A stretch of DNA of 64,000 nucleotides from Timema cristinae (lineage: Eukaryota > Arthropoda > Insecta > Phasmatodea > Timematidae), in NCBI GenBank assembly GCA_039000515.1, contig JBCFYV010000012.1, positions 87,202,284 to 87,266,283 on the forward strand, written 5' to 3'. Below the pieces are notes generated by a model that made no database searches, had not been told where the DNA came from, and was given only the letters and a program-made list of their open reading frames with translations. The position numbers and the translations under genes are program-made. Below are positions 33,295-44,428 of this stretch, piece after piece. Positions within the stretch are counted from its first letter, which is position 1, and every line of letters begins with the position of its first letter.

Positions 33295-33782
33295 AAATTG
33301 TTTGTGAGAGAGACCTTACCTTAGGCCCAAATTAGTTAATATTATAAATCAATATTTAAGCAGTGAAATTGGTTGACATGATAATATTAATAGTATACTT
33401 GTTCCTCCTTTCTACTCATATCCTAAGGCTTGAATACTTTTTTTTTTTTGCTAAAGCTATAGTAACTACACGTGTAATCAATAAAGCTTAACATTTACCA
33501 TTATGCGCTATTTAATATTTCATTCTGGCAATGTTGTCACGTGTATATTGCCATCTCTTTCCTGTCTTTGATTTTCCAACGATTTCCAGACAACATTTTA
33601 GGGATTTTTTAAAATAATAACATTTTCTTACTAGTTATTTTATTGACAAACAGCAAGTGATTAATACATTTATTTAAAACATTCATAGAATACAACAGAA
33701 ACAACATAACATTAAGTTTTTTTTAAAATGACAATCACCAATATTATTTAGGTCTTGTGAGCTGTACATGTAATTAAGCGGA
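33295..33782. repeat. Local duplication, copy 1
   Basis: Aligns by eye with copy 2 at 34137-34738 through shared blocks such as CACCTTACCTTA-like starts, CAATAAAGC..AACATTTACCA, AATAATAACATTTTCTTACT and TATTTAGGTCTTGTGAGC. It keeps the uninterrupted sequence ATTTTCTTACTAG at 33622-33634, the empty version of the site occupied by a SINE in copy 2. Confidence 0.75.
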
Positions 33783-33965
33783 AATCATCTGGTATGGTTT
33801 GTTGAGGAGGTTGGGGTTCGAACACTGTCCTATTAAATTGAAGATATTTTCATTACACTATTGCCAAACCTCCCTCCACACAAATGTGGATACACTAACC
33901 CTATAAATACTTTCATTATTCCTACCCCATTAGCGTATTTAAATTATTGTATGAGTAGCATTAAT
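33783..33965 (+). mobile_element. SINE-B copy, diverged
   Basis: GTTGGGGTTCGAACACTGTC (B box), CCTCCCTCCACACAAATGTG (body) and CCCCATTAGCGTA (start of the tail region). The ACCCG hairpin is lost. Confidence 0.6.
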
Positions 33966-34116
33966 TAAATTTATTAAATATGTATATGTAAAGTACGTGC
34001 TATCACACAATATTGAAAAAGTCATAATTACCAATTTTATTCACTAGATGACGCAGAATAAAAGTGATTAAGAAATGAATACAAGTGAATATAAGTTTGG
34101 CTTATCATAGTAATTT

Positions 34117-34140
34117 AAATGCGTGTGTGTGTGTGTGTGA
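34117..34140. repeat. (GT)n microsatellite
   Basis: About nine GT units at the left edge of duplication copy 2. Confidence 0.9.
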
Positions 34141-34738
34141 ACTTGCCACCTTACCTTAAACCAAATTTAGTTAATTTATAAACGCTATCCAAACAGTGAA
34201 ATTGTTTGCAATAACAATAATAATATATTGGTTTATCCTTTCTACTCATTAGTATATAAATATATAAATAAATAAATATATATATTATAAAATCGAGCAG
34301 TTTTTTTTTTGCTAAAGTTATATTAACTCACATGTGTAAGCAATAAAGCATAACATTTACCAGTCTGCGCTATGTGATATCTCATTCCGGCAAAGTTGTC
34401 ACGTTGTCCCTGTCTTTGAATATCCAAGGATTTCTAAACAGCATGTTCTAAGGATTTTTAAAATAATAACATTTTCTTACTAAGAATCAAATAGCCGAAG
34501 CTATTATTTGTGCTTTTAAAGAGGAATTCTCCATCTAGATATCATTTTCTAAAAATTGAAAAATGACACCTGTACACAAATTTTCAGAATTTTCTTACTA
34601 GTTTTTTATTTACAATCAGCAATTAATTAATTTAAAATATTCATAGCGTGCAGCCACAACAAAATTTAGTTTTTTCACAAGCAGAAATATTATTATTATT
34701 ATTATTTAGGTCTTGTGAGCACTACAGGTAATTAAGTT
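34137..34738. repeat. Local duplication, copy 2, carrying a SINE insertion
   Basis: A diverged copy of 33295-33782, longer because a truncated SINE-C sits at 34483-34588 and because small indels and an (ATT)n stretch have accumulated. Confidence 0.75.
34471..34600 (-). mobile_element. 5'-truncated SINE-C (34483-34588) with 12-bp target duplication
   Basis: ATTTTCTTACTA at 34471-34482 and 34589-34600 flanks a 106-bp fragment. On the minus strand it reads ...CAGGTGTCATTTTTCAATTT ... and ends ATAGCTTCGGCTATTTGATTC. The matching position in duplication copy 1 is empty, which proves the insertion limits and orders the events. Confidence 0.9.
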
Positions 34739-35755
34739 GAGAGTTTAGAGTGCAACATAATTATATAATTGTGATAGCAATAAAACATATAATTACTCTT
34801 TTACCTAATAAAAAACATCGGGAGATAATATCATCTCTTCTACCCTCTAGAAAATGAGTAGGGGCCACCTCCAAAATAGTTCAGGACACGCTGAGAGGCG
34901 CTAGAACGTCTATTGACAATGTCTCCAAAGTTTTTACCTGGCATCCTTACTCTTCCCACACCATCAAGCACAATAACGTTCAGTACATTGCTGGCCTCTT
35001 TCGATAACACAACATTATCCCTTTTGTTTTTCTCAAGTTCGTTTAAGCACTTGACACGATTGTATTCCTCTTTCTAGATCTGGTCTGATACATTGCACAA
35101 TACCTCCTCGTACCAACAAGCATCCTGGCGAACCTATAGAGCAGGATTGAAAGTCGTTTGATGACAATGATGTTTGTGTCGAATAAGGTTGGAGAGTTTG
35201 CATAGGACCCCTCACAAATGCTACATTTAAATGATATAATGGCAACTGAGATTCAGTGAAAGAAATGGTGTAAATAAATAACCCCAAGGAAAAAAACTTT
35301 CGCTCAAGCAACAACTCCCTCTACTCACAAACTGAGTTATCTTAAGAGTATTATAAAATATTTATACATGTTCCCCTCTCACCGAGTAAACGTTTTTCAA
35401 ATTGCCAAAAATATTTCACCGGTATTACGCCGCTAGCTTGAATGAAGTCAGCAGAGTTTGTGAGAATAGTAACGTAGTGAAATAAGGCTACGGCAGCATG
35501 AGCACACCTAGTTTTTAAATTCACTTTTAAACATCACACTTTATCCTCCGAGATATGTCATACAGCGTGGTTTAGATTTAAATCACTTAAAATCCAAATA
35601 ATATATTGACTTTGGAAGGAAGACGTTACCGAAACTGCCCAAACCGATTATGTAGTTATTGGGAGTCTCATCCATAATTTTAACATTTTAATAAGTTTTG
35701 TACATTGTTAAATCCTCGAGATGTATGGGTTCTTTGGACTTTACCTCCTCCTACG
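34739..35755. other. Unannotated stretch
   Basis: Nothing recognised. An open minus-strand frame of 93 residues at 35033-35314 has no recognisable motif. Confidence 0.4.
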
Positions 35756-36000
35756 TTAGTGGTGGGCACGCGGGGGACTCTGGCAGTGGATATTCTCCTG
35801 ACTGTGATGTCTGGTAGGTAGGCGACTCTGGCAGTGGTTACTTAGGTGACTCTGGTGGCGGGTGCGCTGGTGACTTGGGGGGTGGGGGCGGTGGCTGCAG
35901 CGTCGTGAAGGGTGGTGGTGGGTGATGTGGAGCTCAGAAGGGTGGTGGTGGCCTGGGCAACACGGCCACAACGCCCCCTTTGCGGAAATTGTACACAGCA
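35756..36000. repeat. G-rich low-complexity stretch
   Basis: Plus strand contains repeated GACTCTGGCAGTGG-like and GGTGGTGGTGG units. Conceptual translations are Gly/Ser-rich or His/Pro-rich and look like low-complexity artefacts. A short simple-sequence expansion is the simplest reading. Confidence 0.5.
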
Positions 36001-36011
36001 TATGTCATATC

Positions 36012-36260
36012 TCACAGGTAAGACTCCTCGATTCTCTTGTAGGGTAGTACTTCAGTCGCTCTTATCGTGTGACAGGTAGAGTCGCAGAACTCGATGTAAC
36101 CTCGTTCCAGTGGCACACCTCTGTCGGTGTTCACTACTTTGTAAATTACATGTCTATCACTCACAGCCATACTGTGAATATTTTCTTCTGTCATATAGGT
36201 AAGCCTTGCAATCGTATAACCTAAAAACATTAAATTATTAGAGCCGGTTCTAAGCGTCAT
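36012..36260 (-). CDS. Small unidentified reading frame, possibly an exon
   Basis: Open minus-strand frame of 82 residues. Its centre reads TEENIHSMAVSDRHVIYKVV, then PLERGYIEFCDSTCH and ends EVLPYKRIEESYL. A pyrimidine-rich acceptor-like site (TGTTTTTAG) lies within the frame just before GYTIARL, so the real start may be a splice junction near 36220. It lies about 260 bp downstream of another small frame on the same strand, and both contain the tetrapeptide VVNT preceded by K. I recognise no domain. It could be host, virus-derived or transposon-derived. Confidence 0.3.
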   Translation of the reverse strand: MTLRTGSNNLMFLGYTIARLTYMTEENIHSMAVSDRHVIYKVVNTDRGVPLERGYIEFCDSTCHTIRATEVLPYKRIEESYL

Positions 36261-36517
36261 GAGCGTACCTGACCACTAAACGTGCTGGATGGTTTGTAGA
36301 GTCTTTAACTTGTCCACTGTCCTTATACCGGTCCCATGTGGTATTACACGTCTTTAATTTGTGCACTTGTATTAACTGCCCAGCTGCGTGATGGGTTTGA
36401 TGTTGTTAACTGCTCGACTCTTCTGCCCGTCTCTTAAACGCGTTCTAAGTTCACAATGGTAGGCGAACCGGGCTTTATTCTGGTGCAGGTAAAAACCAGT
36501 TTTTCGTTATCAAGCTC

Positions 36518-36724
36518 TTACACGTCTTCATCTGTTAGAGTACCAAAACGACTTGGTAAGAATACACAAAACTCGCCATCTAGATAGGCTATTATGCGTC
36601 TCCTAAACTTTGTATTGACCACTTTTAATTTATCCACCGAGTAGTTTTGATCGACGATTATATCACACAATTTTACGGTCTGCACGGCGTCAACAATATT
36701 TACCGGATGTTGTAGCTTTTCCAT
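36518..36724 (-). CDS. Small unidentified reading frame with TATA-like upstream box
   Basis: The ATG at 36724 (context CAAGATGG) opens a 68-codon frame containing DQNYSVDKLKVVNTKF, IIAYLDGEFCVFLPSRF and TLTDEDV before a TAA at 36518-36520. After this stop the same frame stays open for 27 more codons (ELDNEKLVFTCTRIKPGSP...) to 36437, with no change in character. The TAA may therefore be a disabling mutation in a longer gene. A TTTATAAG box lies about 30 bp upstream of the ATG. The residue composition looks protein-like, unlike the neighbouring shadows, but I recognise no family. Confidence 0.35.
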   Translation of the reverse strand: MEKLQHPVNIVDAVQTVKLCDIIVDQNYSVDKLKVVNTKFRRRIIAYLDGEFCVFLPSRFGTLTDEDV

Positions 36725-36869
36725 CTTGATCCACTCTACACACGCTTATAAATAAACGACCAAGCGAGCCCTTCTATCTATTCACTCCCTCCCTCCTACG
36801 ATCGACGTCACGTGGTCTTGCGGTGGTACGAGATGAACAGGGTGAATGACCTCATGGTTTCAAGAACGT

Positions 36870-37040
36870 GATATATTCCTGTTTCGACTTGTCTTTTTGA
36901 GCTGCCAAACTGGTACCAAATTTGAGTCATCTGGGAAAACTCATTTCCGGGGAGGATTGCGACATTACCCATTCCTGTCTCGACACGTCGAGCCGGCAAC
37001 CTGGCACTGCAAGGTTTCCCGTGATTATTCTTGTCTCGAC
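36870..37040. repeat. Dispersed motif around a TCGAC(ACGT)-type palindrome, three units; a fourth at 38010
   Basis: ATTCCTGTTTCGACTTGTC, CATTCCTGTCTCGACACGTC and TTCTTGTCTCGACTTGTC recur at about 36875, 36970 and 37030. Each is followed by GAGC/GAAC, a CCAAACTGG- or CAACCTGG-type block and GGTACC/GGCACTG. The same unit occurs at 38010-38060 (ATTCCTGTCTCGACACGTCG). This is probably a decayed short tandem repeat or a repeat-element terminus. Confidence 0.55.
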
Positions 37041-37324
37041 TTGTCGAACCACCAATTTGACGACGGTGAACGGTCGATTCGTGTAAAACAGCATAGATTT
37101 ACCGTTACTCGTCAATTGTGCTCTCGCATCCACTGAGTGATGATGTACTCTCAGGAATCCGCCAGTTGGGGGTAGGGTTTTCCCGAAGAAAATGCTGGTA
37201 CACATTTTACCCGGTCTAATTATATCAAGCGGAATATATGGTCGGATCAGCTTTAACTGATTTTTTATTTCGCCTAATTTTTTCGCTCTCGCAAATACGG
37301 AGTACACTCAACCACTGGAAGGAA

Positions 37325-37750
37325 GTAGGGAGTATTTGATTGGATGACCGTTCTAACAGCCCCGCGAAAGATATCGAGGTTCAAATCCCGGTAGGGACAC
37401 CGTCTAAATGTGAGGCTCATCTAATTCAAGTGGGGGAGGTTGGAATCAAACCCTGCTGGGTAAAGTATTGGTAGTTCTCCCTCCAGGTAAAATGCTGGAA
37501 CATTTTCTTAATCATCCCTACCATATTATATTAATTGATATATAGACGCTTAGCCAAAAAGGGTGCGTGTAGCTCATCTCGTTATGACGGCAGATCGTGG
37601 GTTCGAATCTCACTCGGGTAAACTGGGGTGGTTTTCTACTCTCCTTCTCTCCACGTAAACGCTGAAACATTTCTACATTACTCCTCCTTATCTTCGCCAA
37701 CAGTGGTCCATGTTGGTATGGTGGATACCTACATCCACGCGTGTCGACGG
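37325..37750 (+). mobile_element. Two tRNA-like SINE fragments in a row
   Basis: Near 37375 GAGGTTCAAATCCCGG and near 37590 GTGGGTTCGAATCTCAC are B boxes at the expected distance from A-box-like blocks (GATTGGATGACCG; GTAGCTCATCTCG). Bodies with CTCCCTCCAGGTAAAATGCT and TTCTCTCCACGTAAACGCTG resemble SINE-B. The first ends in a decayed SINE-B tail (ATATAGACGC). Confidence 0.5.
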
Positions 37751-38065
37751 ACGATACCAAACAACCAGTTTTAATAGACTTTGGGGGAGAGGGGAGATAA
37801 CGGCCCCTGAGGATTATAAATCACTGTGATGCTTCCGAGGCCTCTGATTGTGCATAATCAGAGCTGTGTCAAGGCTCTCTAGTTGCGACATCCCCCAAAT
37901 TAGCGATGATGTCACCGGAAAAATCCATTATCTCATAGAAGACCAACAAGTACAGTGGAAAAAACTCCAGAAATAAACCTTTGCGACATTGAAGGAGGGA
38001 TAGAGGAATTACGATCTATTCCTGTCTCGACACGTCGAACCGGCAAACTGGTGCCAGTGGAGCCA

Positions 38066-39227
38066 TTGAACTAGCTCACACTATGTTCAGACAGCCATCG
38101 AGAAAAGATGCTCTTGCATAGGGTAATTACTATCCGCTCTCAACATTTATGACTAAAATAAACAAGTTTAGTCACGGCGGAGGGTTACCGACTCTTGCTA
38201 AGGGTTCAATGATACCTTCCAAGTCTGTTATCACACATTTCAGCCCCCGGGGGTATTTGACACACTGAGCTCACGAGGAGGGGTGGTGAAGTGAGGGGGG
38301 AAAGTGAAAGGAGTTCCGACTGTAGCATTAGCTACAAAACAAGGAGAATGAAGGCGATGTGGCATCACCTACTTACCCCATTGTACCATCCAAAGCGTCG
38401 GATGACGTTTCCACAATTTAACAACAACAAATCCGATCAAGGCCGCAACGCGCAAAGAACTTACTGCACCAACCCAAGTTCGAGTAGTGACCGTTAGAGG
38501 GCGCACAGTTATAGAACATTCTAAAGTGTTTGAGAAGGAAAGTGATTCCAGTTCTAGAATGCTCTCGATCAATTGAGCTTGTTCTCAGAGCTTCATAATC
38601 ATGTGTTTTGTCATGCGTATCCCCTCCCTCGTGACCCAATTATGTTCCTCCCACCTTGTTTCTCACCTTCCCTGTTAGTTGGGTCTAAAGGAATAAAATG
38701 CCTGTATGTTGCCATTAACGGCAGACTTGGATTTAACTCTTGGATTTGGCTCTTGGTAGAGGAGAACGTAGCCTTGGCTGCACATATTAAAAATGTAAGG
38801 AAAATTTAATGTTTCTTCTTAGATAATTTTAAATATGCAACTTTTCAAAATTCTTCTTTCAGCTTATTAGTTTTCTTTTTTTGTAATTTAAAATACTCTG
38901 ATAGTGGAGATTGAATTTAAATTTGATTATGATAAGGTTTTCCAAAGATTGTAATATGAACATTAAAATCATGATTGAGATCGATATATATTGTTGGTTA
39001 GACATTGCTTTACGAATTATATTTGATCGTAGAGATAGATAGAAAAATAATTCTGTGGTAAGATCAGATATTTAATTCATTGTGTTTAACAATAATATAA
39101 TTTTTGTAAATCTCTACCAATATTGATATTATGGTAGATCCCACACACAGTCGAGGTATGTCATGTATATCAAGAGGCCGACGCGACTCGAGGGTTAATC
39201 AATTATTTCTGTTTACAGGACTGATAA
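38066..39227. other. Unannotated stretch
   Basis: No gene recognised. Short open frames on both strands at 38.29-38.81 kb lack motifs. Confidence 0.4.
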
Positions 39228-41312
39228 GTGCGTGTTCCATGTAAAGGCTCACTGGCGCTACAAGGTTACTGGCATCTGACACTTTAGTGAGAGTGCGTGT
39301 TCCATGTACAGGCTCACTGGCGCTACAAGGTTACTGGCATCTGACACTTAGTGAGAGTGCGTGTTCCATGTACAGGCTCACTGGCGCTACAGGGTTACTG
39401 GCACCTGACACTTAGTGAGAGTGCGTGTTCCATGTACAGGCTCACTGGCGCTACAGGGTTACTGGCATCTGACACTTAGTGAGAGTGCGTGTTCCGTGTA
39501 CAGGCTCACTGGAACTACAGGGTTACTGGCATCTGACACTTAGTGAGAGTGCGTGTTCAATGTACAGGCTCACTGGAACTACAGGGTTACTGGCATCTGA
39601 CACTTAGTGAGAGTGCGTGTTCAATGTACAGGCTCACTGGAACTACAGGGTTACTGGCATCTGACACTTAGTGAGAGTGCGTGTTCCGTGTACAGGCTCA
39701 CTGGAACTACAGGGTTACTGGCATCTGACACTTAGTGAGAGTGCGTGTTCCATGTACAGGCTCACTGGCGCTACAAGGTTACTGGCACCTGCCACTTAGT
39801 GAGAGTGCGTGTTTCATGTACAGGCTCACTGGCGCTACAGGGTTACTGGCACCTGACACTTAGTGAGAGTGCGTGTTCAATGTACAGGCTCACTGGAACT
39901 ACAGGGTTACTGGCACTGACACTTAGTGAGAGTGCGTGTTCATGTACAGGCTCACTGGCGCTACAGGGTTACTGGCATCTGACACTTAGTGAGAGTGCGT
40001 GTTCAATGTACAGGCTCACTGGCGCTACAAGGTTACTGGCATCTGACACTTAGTGAGAGTGCGTGTTTCATGTACAGGCTCACTGGCGCTACAGGTTACT
40101 GGCATCTGACACTTAGTGAGAGTGCGTGTTTCATGTACAGGCTCACTGGAGCTACAGGTTACTGGCATCTGACACTTAGTGAGAGTGCGTGTTTCCATGT
40201 ACAGGCTCACTGGCGCTACAAGGTTACTGGCACTGCACTTAGTGAGAGTGCGTGTTCCATGTACAGGCTCACTGGCGCTACAGGTTACTGGCACCTGACA
40301 CTTAGTGAGAGTGCGTGTTCCATGTACAGGCTCACTGGCGCTACAGGTTACTGGCACTGACACTTAGTGAGAGTGCGTGTTCATGTACAGGCTCACTGGA
40401 ACGCTACAGGGTTACTGGCATCTGACACTTAGTGAGAGTGCGTGTTCAATGTACAGGCTCACTGGCGCTACAGGGTTACTGGCATCTGACACTTAGTGAG
40501 AGTGCGTGTTCCATGTACAGGCTCACTGGCGCTACAGGGTTACTGGCATCTGACACTTAGTGAGAGTGCGTGTTTCCATGTACAGGCTCACTGCGCTACA
40601 GGGTTACTGGCACCTGACACTTAGTGAGAGTGCGTGTTCATGTACAGCTCACTGGCGCTACAGGGTTACTGGCACCTGACACTTAGTGAGAGTGCGTGTT
40701 CAATGTACAGCTCACTGGCGCTAACAGGGTTACTGGCATCTGACACTTAGTGAGAGTGCGTGTTCAATGTACAGGCTCACTGCGCTACAGGGTTACTGGC
40801 ATCTGACACTTAGTGAGAGTGCGTGTTCAATGTACAGGCTCACTGGCCTACAGGGTTACTGGCATCTGACACTTAGTGAGAGTGCGTGTTCATGTACAGG
40901 CTCATGGCTACAGGTTACTGGCATCTGCACTAGTGAGAGTGCAGGTTCATGTCAGCTCATGGACTACAGGTTACTGGCACTGAACTAGTGAGAGTGCGTG
41001 TTTCATGTACAGGCTCACTGGCGCTACAGGGTTACTGGCACCTGACACTTAGTGAGAGTGCGTGTTCCATGTACAGGCTCACTGGAACTACAGGTTACTG
41101 GCATCTGACACTTAGTGAGAGTGCGTGTTCAATGTACAGGCTCACTGGCGCTACAGGGTTACTGGCATCTGACACTTAGTGAGAGTGCGTGTTCCATGTA
41201 CAGGCTCACTGGAACTACAGGGTTACTGGCATCTGACACTTAGTGAGAGTGCGTGTTCAATGTACAGGCTCACTGGCGCTACAGGGTTACTGGCACCTGA
41301 CACCTAATAGAC
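39228..41312. repeat. 64-bp minisatellite, about 33 units
   Basis: The unit reads GTGCGTGTTCCATGTACAGG, CTCACTGGCGCTACAGGGTT, ACTGGCATCTGACACTTAGT and GAGA. Two common unit types differ at GGCGCTAC versus GGAACTAC. One-base length changes in AGGG/AGG, TTCC/TTC and ATCTGAC/ACTGAC become dense between about 40560 and 40990, while the flanking units are clean. The open frames inside are by-products of the repeat. Confidence 0.97.
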
Positions 41313-41314
41313 CG

Positions 41315-41375
41315 CAATCATACACAAATCAGGGTTTTTATAGTGATGTAAACAAAGCATGATTGTATAGATGGA
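41315..41375 (+). repeat. Dispersed about 55-bp hairpin segment, copy 1
   Basis: GCAATCATACACAAATCA ... GTGATGTAAACAAAGCATG then ATTGTATAGATG. The start CAATCAT and the later ATGATTG are complementary. A near-identical segment is at 44429-44487. Confidence 0.6.
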
Positions 41376-41689
41376 AGCTACTATGTTTGCTGACTTGGGC
41401 CCCTTAACTTTAAAATTAGAAGTAAGTTTATCAGCATCGGCTAAGCAGTTTTCAAATAACTTTAGCTACTAAATGGGCCGTTATTCATAGACTCACCAGA
41501 GCTATCAACTCCCCACACCCGACTATCTTAGAAACCCCATCAACTCGGAACACTTCATTTTTAGAGGAATGCAGAAGTATTTCAGTTTTCAAATGATAAC
41601 GTGACATATTTATTAATAATTATAAAAATTATGTATAAATCAATGTTTTTAATTTCGAAATAAGTTTTTTTACTTTTTTTTTGTATACC

Positions 41690-41725
41690 GCGTTTAACTA
41701 CCCGTTTGAGATGTACGCTTAAAAT
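41690..41725 (-). mobile_element. SINE-A/B tail fragment
   Basis: ACCGCGTTTAACTACCCGTT followed by TGAGATGTACGCTTA is the complement of the shared SINE 3' tail. Nothing more of the element is present. Confidence 0.5.
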
Positions 41726-41765
41726 AAGTATTTATTTACAGTAGGTTTAAACGTTTTGTCTATGT

Positions 41766-41769
41766 GTGT

Positions 41770-41803
<34 letters not shown>

Positions 41804-41830
41804 ATATATATAAATATATATATATATAAA
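41766..41830. repeat. (GT)n followed by (AT)n microsatellite
   Basis: About 17 GT units interrupted once, then TA-rich repeats. Confidence 0.9.
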
Positions 41831-43593
41831 ATCGTCACAAATTAATCACAACTTTCTTTCTGTGCCCGATTTGTTTCATAAAATCAAATCTTTTCCCGGA
41901 GATATCATACCTTGCACACTTGCTGAAAATGTTACTTATTCCCTCATCCAACCCCCTTTGCTTCGCTAGATGATGCCTTGGTTGATTTGTTTCAATGCGA
42001 AGGTTGAACCTTGTTTTCAAGTGAATTTCTTTTAGCACTTCAAGCACTTTTTCCCTGCATGGATGTGTTGCATAGAATTAATTGCGCGTTGTAGTTGGCG
42101 TGAAACAATTCATTTCGTTATTGGACCAAATTTTTTAAGTGGAGAATTCGCACCCTCACCAATATAATTATTGTTGAAGACATAACTTAACCAGTCTAAG
42201 AACTCGAATAGTTTCCGTATTGGGTGCTTCTGCTATGATGTGAGCAAAAACGTAACCAGCTTATTTCAGAGAACTATAGGACAACCTGAAAAAACTATTC
42301 CAAGCCACCGCCGACTGGAAAAATGCTTCCTCTAATATTATCCGCCCAATTTACCCATATCCTTAATTTTCCTGTGGGACTGCCCTAATTGAAAACAACA
42401 CCCACGTATGTGTATTCGGGGACTACATTAATGCCAGAACTGTGCATTCTCTTTTGATATCAACAATAATTGTTGCCGAGCTTATTAAACAACTCTTTAT
42501 GAAGGTAAGCATAATTGTGTACACAAATTAACCCTTGCCATCAAGAAAATGAAAATTAACGGTAAATAGAATCCTTCTCAGCAGACGTGTATTGTGTAGG
42601 CTACATTTTAAAGCAAAACCTTGGGGTGTAGTTAAATGTTCCATCCTCAAAAAATAAGGAGAATTGATTGGTCATAGATATCCTCCAAGTAGACTAACAC
42701 GTCACGACTATCGACAACTGGTACACAGGGTTTCTTGCTTCTCTTCAAGCATTTTCAATGCTTGCCCAAGGCTCTTTGGTGATTTGTTCATTTTAGATTT
42801 TATAACACAATAAATTACCTACCAAAAAATTTTGTTGATGTGCTTGCTCTACAGTATCACTTTCACTAACACTTGCCGTCAAATGTCGACGTTTCGTGAC
42901 CACATGAAACCGAAAAAGTGTTTTTAGTGATGCCCTCTGTGTGTCTGAATCTTGGTTTAGAGCCAAAACCATTTACCTATCGGGCTAAAACTTGGTATCT
43001 AGGGTTTTTATAAGGTTCCCCTGAGGGGTTTTTCGGAATTAGATATTTAACACTAAAATTTAGGGTTGTTTACTGAAGTGAAAAATGAGAAAAAATTGAT
43101 TTTTCATAAATCAGATTTAGCAATTTTGATTACATTTGGTATAAAGGTGTTGTTTAGAATTACAAACAAAATATATATTCTCGATTTTCCATTAAAATTA
43201 CTTTAAAGGTATTTTACATAGGTGTAAATTTCCAAATTTGATCATATCTACGCAACTATTTGGGATACAAAATAAATTATTATTGTAAAGCTGTAGTGCT
43301 ATTAAAAATAAAAATATTTTATCTGAAATATAGTTTTATAAAACCAATGGTTTATGAGCTCTAAGCAAACATATAGGTTTTTATAGATCACTTTAAAATT
43401 GAATTTTATTGTTATGCTCTTCGATGAACAAAGATATTTATTTTTTCTCGTTGTGTCTGTAACTATGTAGACCTATGGTATTTAATGTATGCTCTTTGCT
43501 GGTGTGTTTCTGCAACGATTTTTATTATTTCGTTTCACAAATCTTACTAGTTTCAGTAAATTTCTCTATTTTAAGATAAAATAGATAAATTCT
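41831..43593. other. Mostly unannotated; possible decayed coding remnant on the minus strand
   Basis: A minus-strand frame at 41835-42047 (HLKTRFNLRIETNQ; IFSKCARYDISGKRF) and a piece near 42400 reading NVVPEYTYVGVVF look protein-like. The second recalls the YLGVVF block downstream of LINE reverse transcriptases. They are in different frames with stops between, so at most this is a decayed element. Confidence 0.3.
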
Positions 43594-44135
43594 GTGCGGT
43601 GCAGTGGCACACCTGGGGGAGGGGGCAAATGGGGCAGTTACACCCCAGCTCCCCCCAAGACTCAAATAATTTTAGTAAAATCTTAAAATACATTAAGTTA
43701 AACTATAAAATTGAGAACTGAAGATGCGTTGAGTGAATTTAATCTACATTTTTTATTCTAATAGGTAAATAATGTCAACAATTGGTCAAGTGAAGACCAC
43801 TGCAAATAGTTTTTAGCGGCATTTAATTTAGTTTAAACTTCAAAGCAAAAACAACTCCAAATATAGTCTAGATCTAGACTAGAGGAATCTAAATTTCAAA
43901 CATTTACTAAGGAATGACCCCTACAAATATCTTCTAGGTGTAACAACAATGTTTACTTTGTACTTGAGAGGGTCTTCAGACTCCCCTTTGGGTTGGAGGA
44001 CAAACCTCTTTAAAATACCTTTATTTTTCTAACCCCTACAAGCCCCTTCTCCTCCGAAACTTAATTCTGGCTACAACCTTGATTGTTCGTTCGCCCCCTC
44101 CAAAGTAAATTTCTGGGTGCGCCATTGGTGCAGTG
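43594..44135. mobile_element. Non-autonomous hAT-type element (43602-44127) with 8-bp target duplication
   Basis: The left end CAGTGGCACACCTGG and the right end (complement CAATGGCGCACCCAG) are inverted repeats, each followed inward by G-rich tracts. The flanks GTGCGGTG (43594-43601) and GTGCAGTG (44128-44135) match at 7 of 8. No coding frame. Confidence 0.75.
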
Positions 44136-44154
44136 CACCGTACCATTTATTATA

Positions 44155-44196
44155 TTTGTTTGTTTGTTTGTTAATAAGGTTTTAATTATTTCAACA

Positions 44197-44235
<39 letters not shown>

Positions 44236-44335
44236 ATGAATAAAACACGAGAAACATAAAGGACAAACAGTTAACACCAGCCCTGAAGGGCTCTCGAAAA
44301 CAAACACGACATAGGACGTATAATAAAACTCACAT
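44155..44335 (-). mobile_element. LINE 3' end, minus strand, split by an (AT)n tract
   Basis: Four TTTG repeats at the left (minus strand: AACAAACAAACAAA terminus) and the block CCAGCCCTGAAGGGCTCTCG. The latter corresponds to CCAACCCCAGCGGGGCTTTC in the LINE fragment at 54.06 kb. Both can form a short GGGCT/AGCCC-type hairpin in the 3' UTR. Confidence 0.5.
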
Positions 44336-44428
44336 AGATAAACAATGGCGCCCTATATTTGTTGCACCATTCCACTCAATTAAGAATGGATCTCTTATTA
44401 TTCTAACCAAAGATACATTTTAGGGCCT

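Noticed and set aside
35756..36001. His/Pro-rich minus-strand frame of 81 residues
   Set aside because: Arises from a G-rich simple-sequence stretch. The composition is explained by the repeats.
39745..41179. Open frames within the 64-bp repeat, and the idea that these arrays are CRISPR
   Set aside because: Units are contiguous without unique spacers, the sequence is eukaryotic, and frames change with every small indel.
41835..42047. 70-residue minus-strand frame with protein-like composition
   Set aside because: No recognised motif, and neighbouring protein-like pieces are in other frames. Kept only as a possible decayed element.
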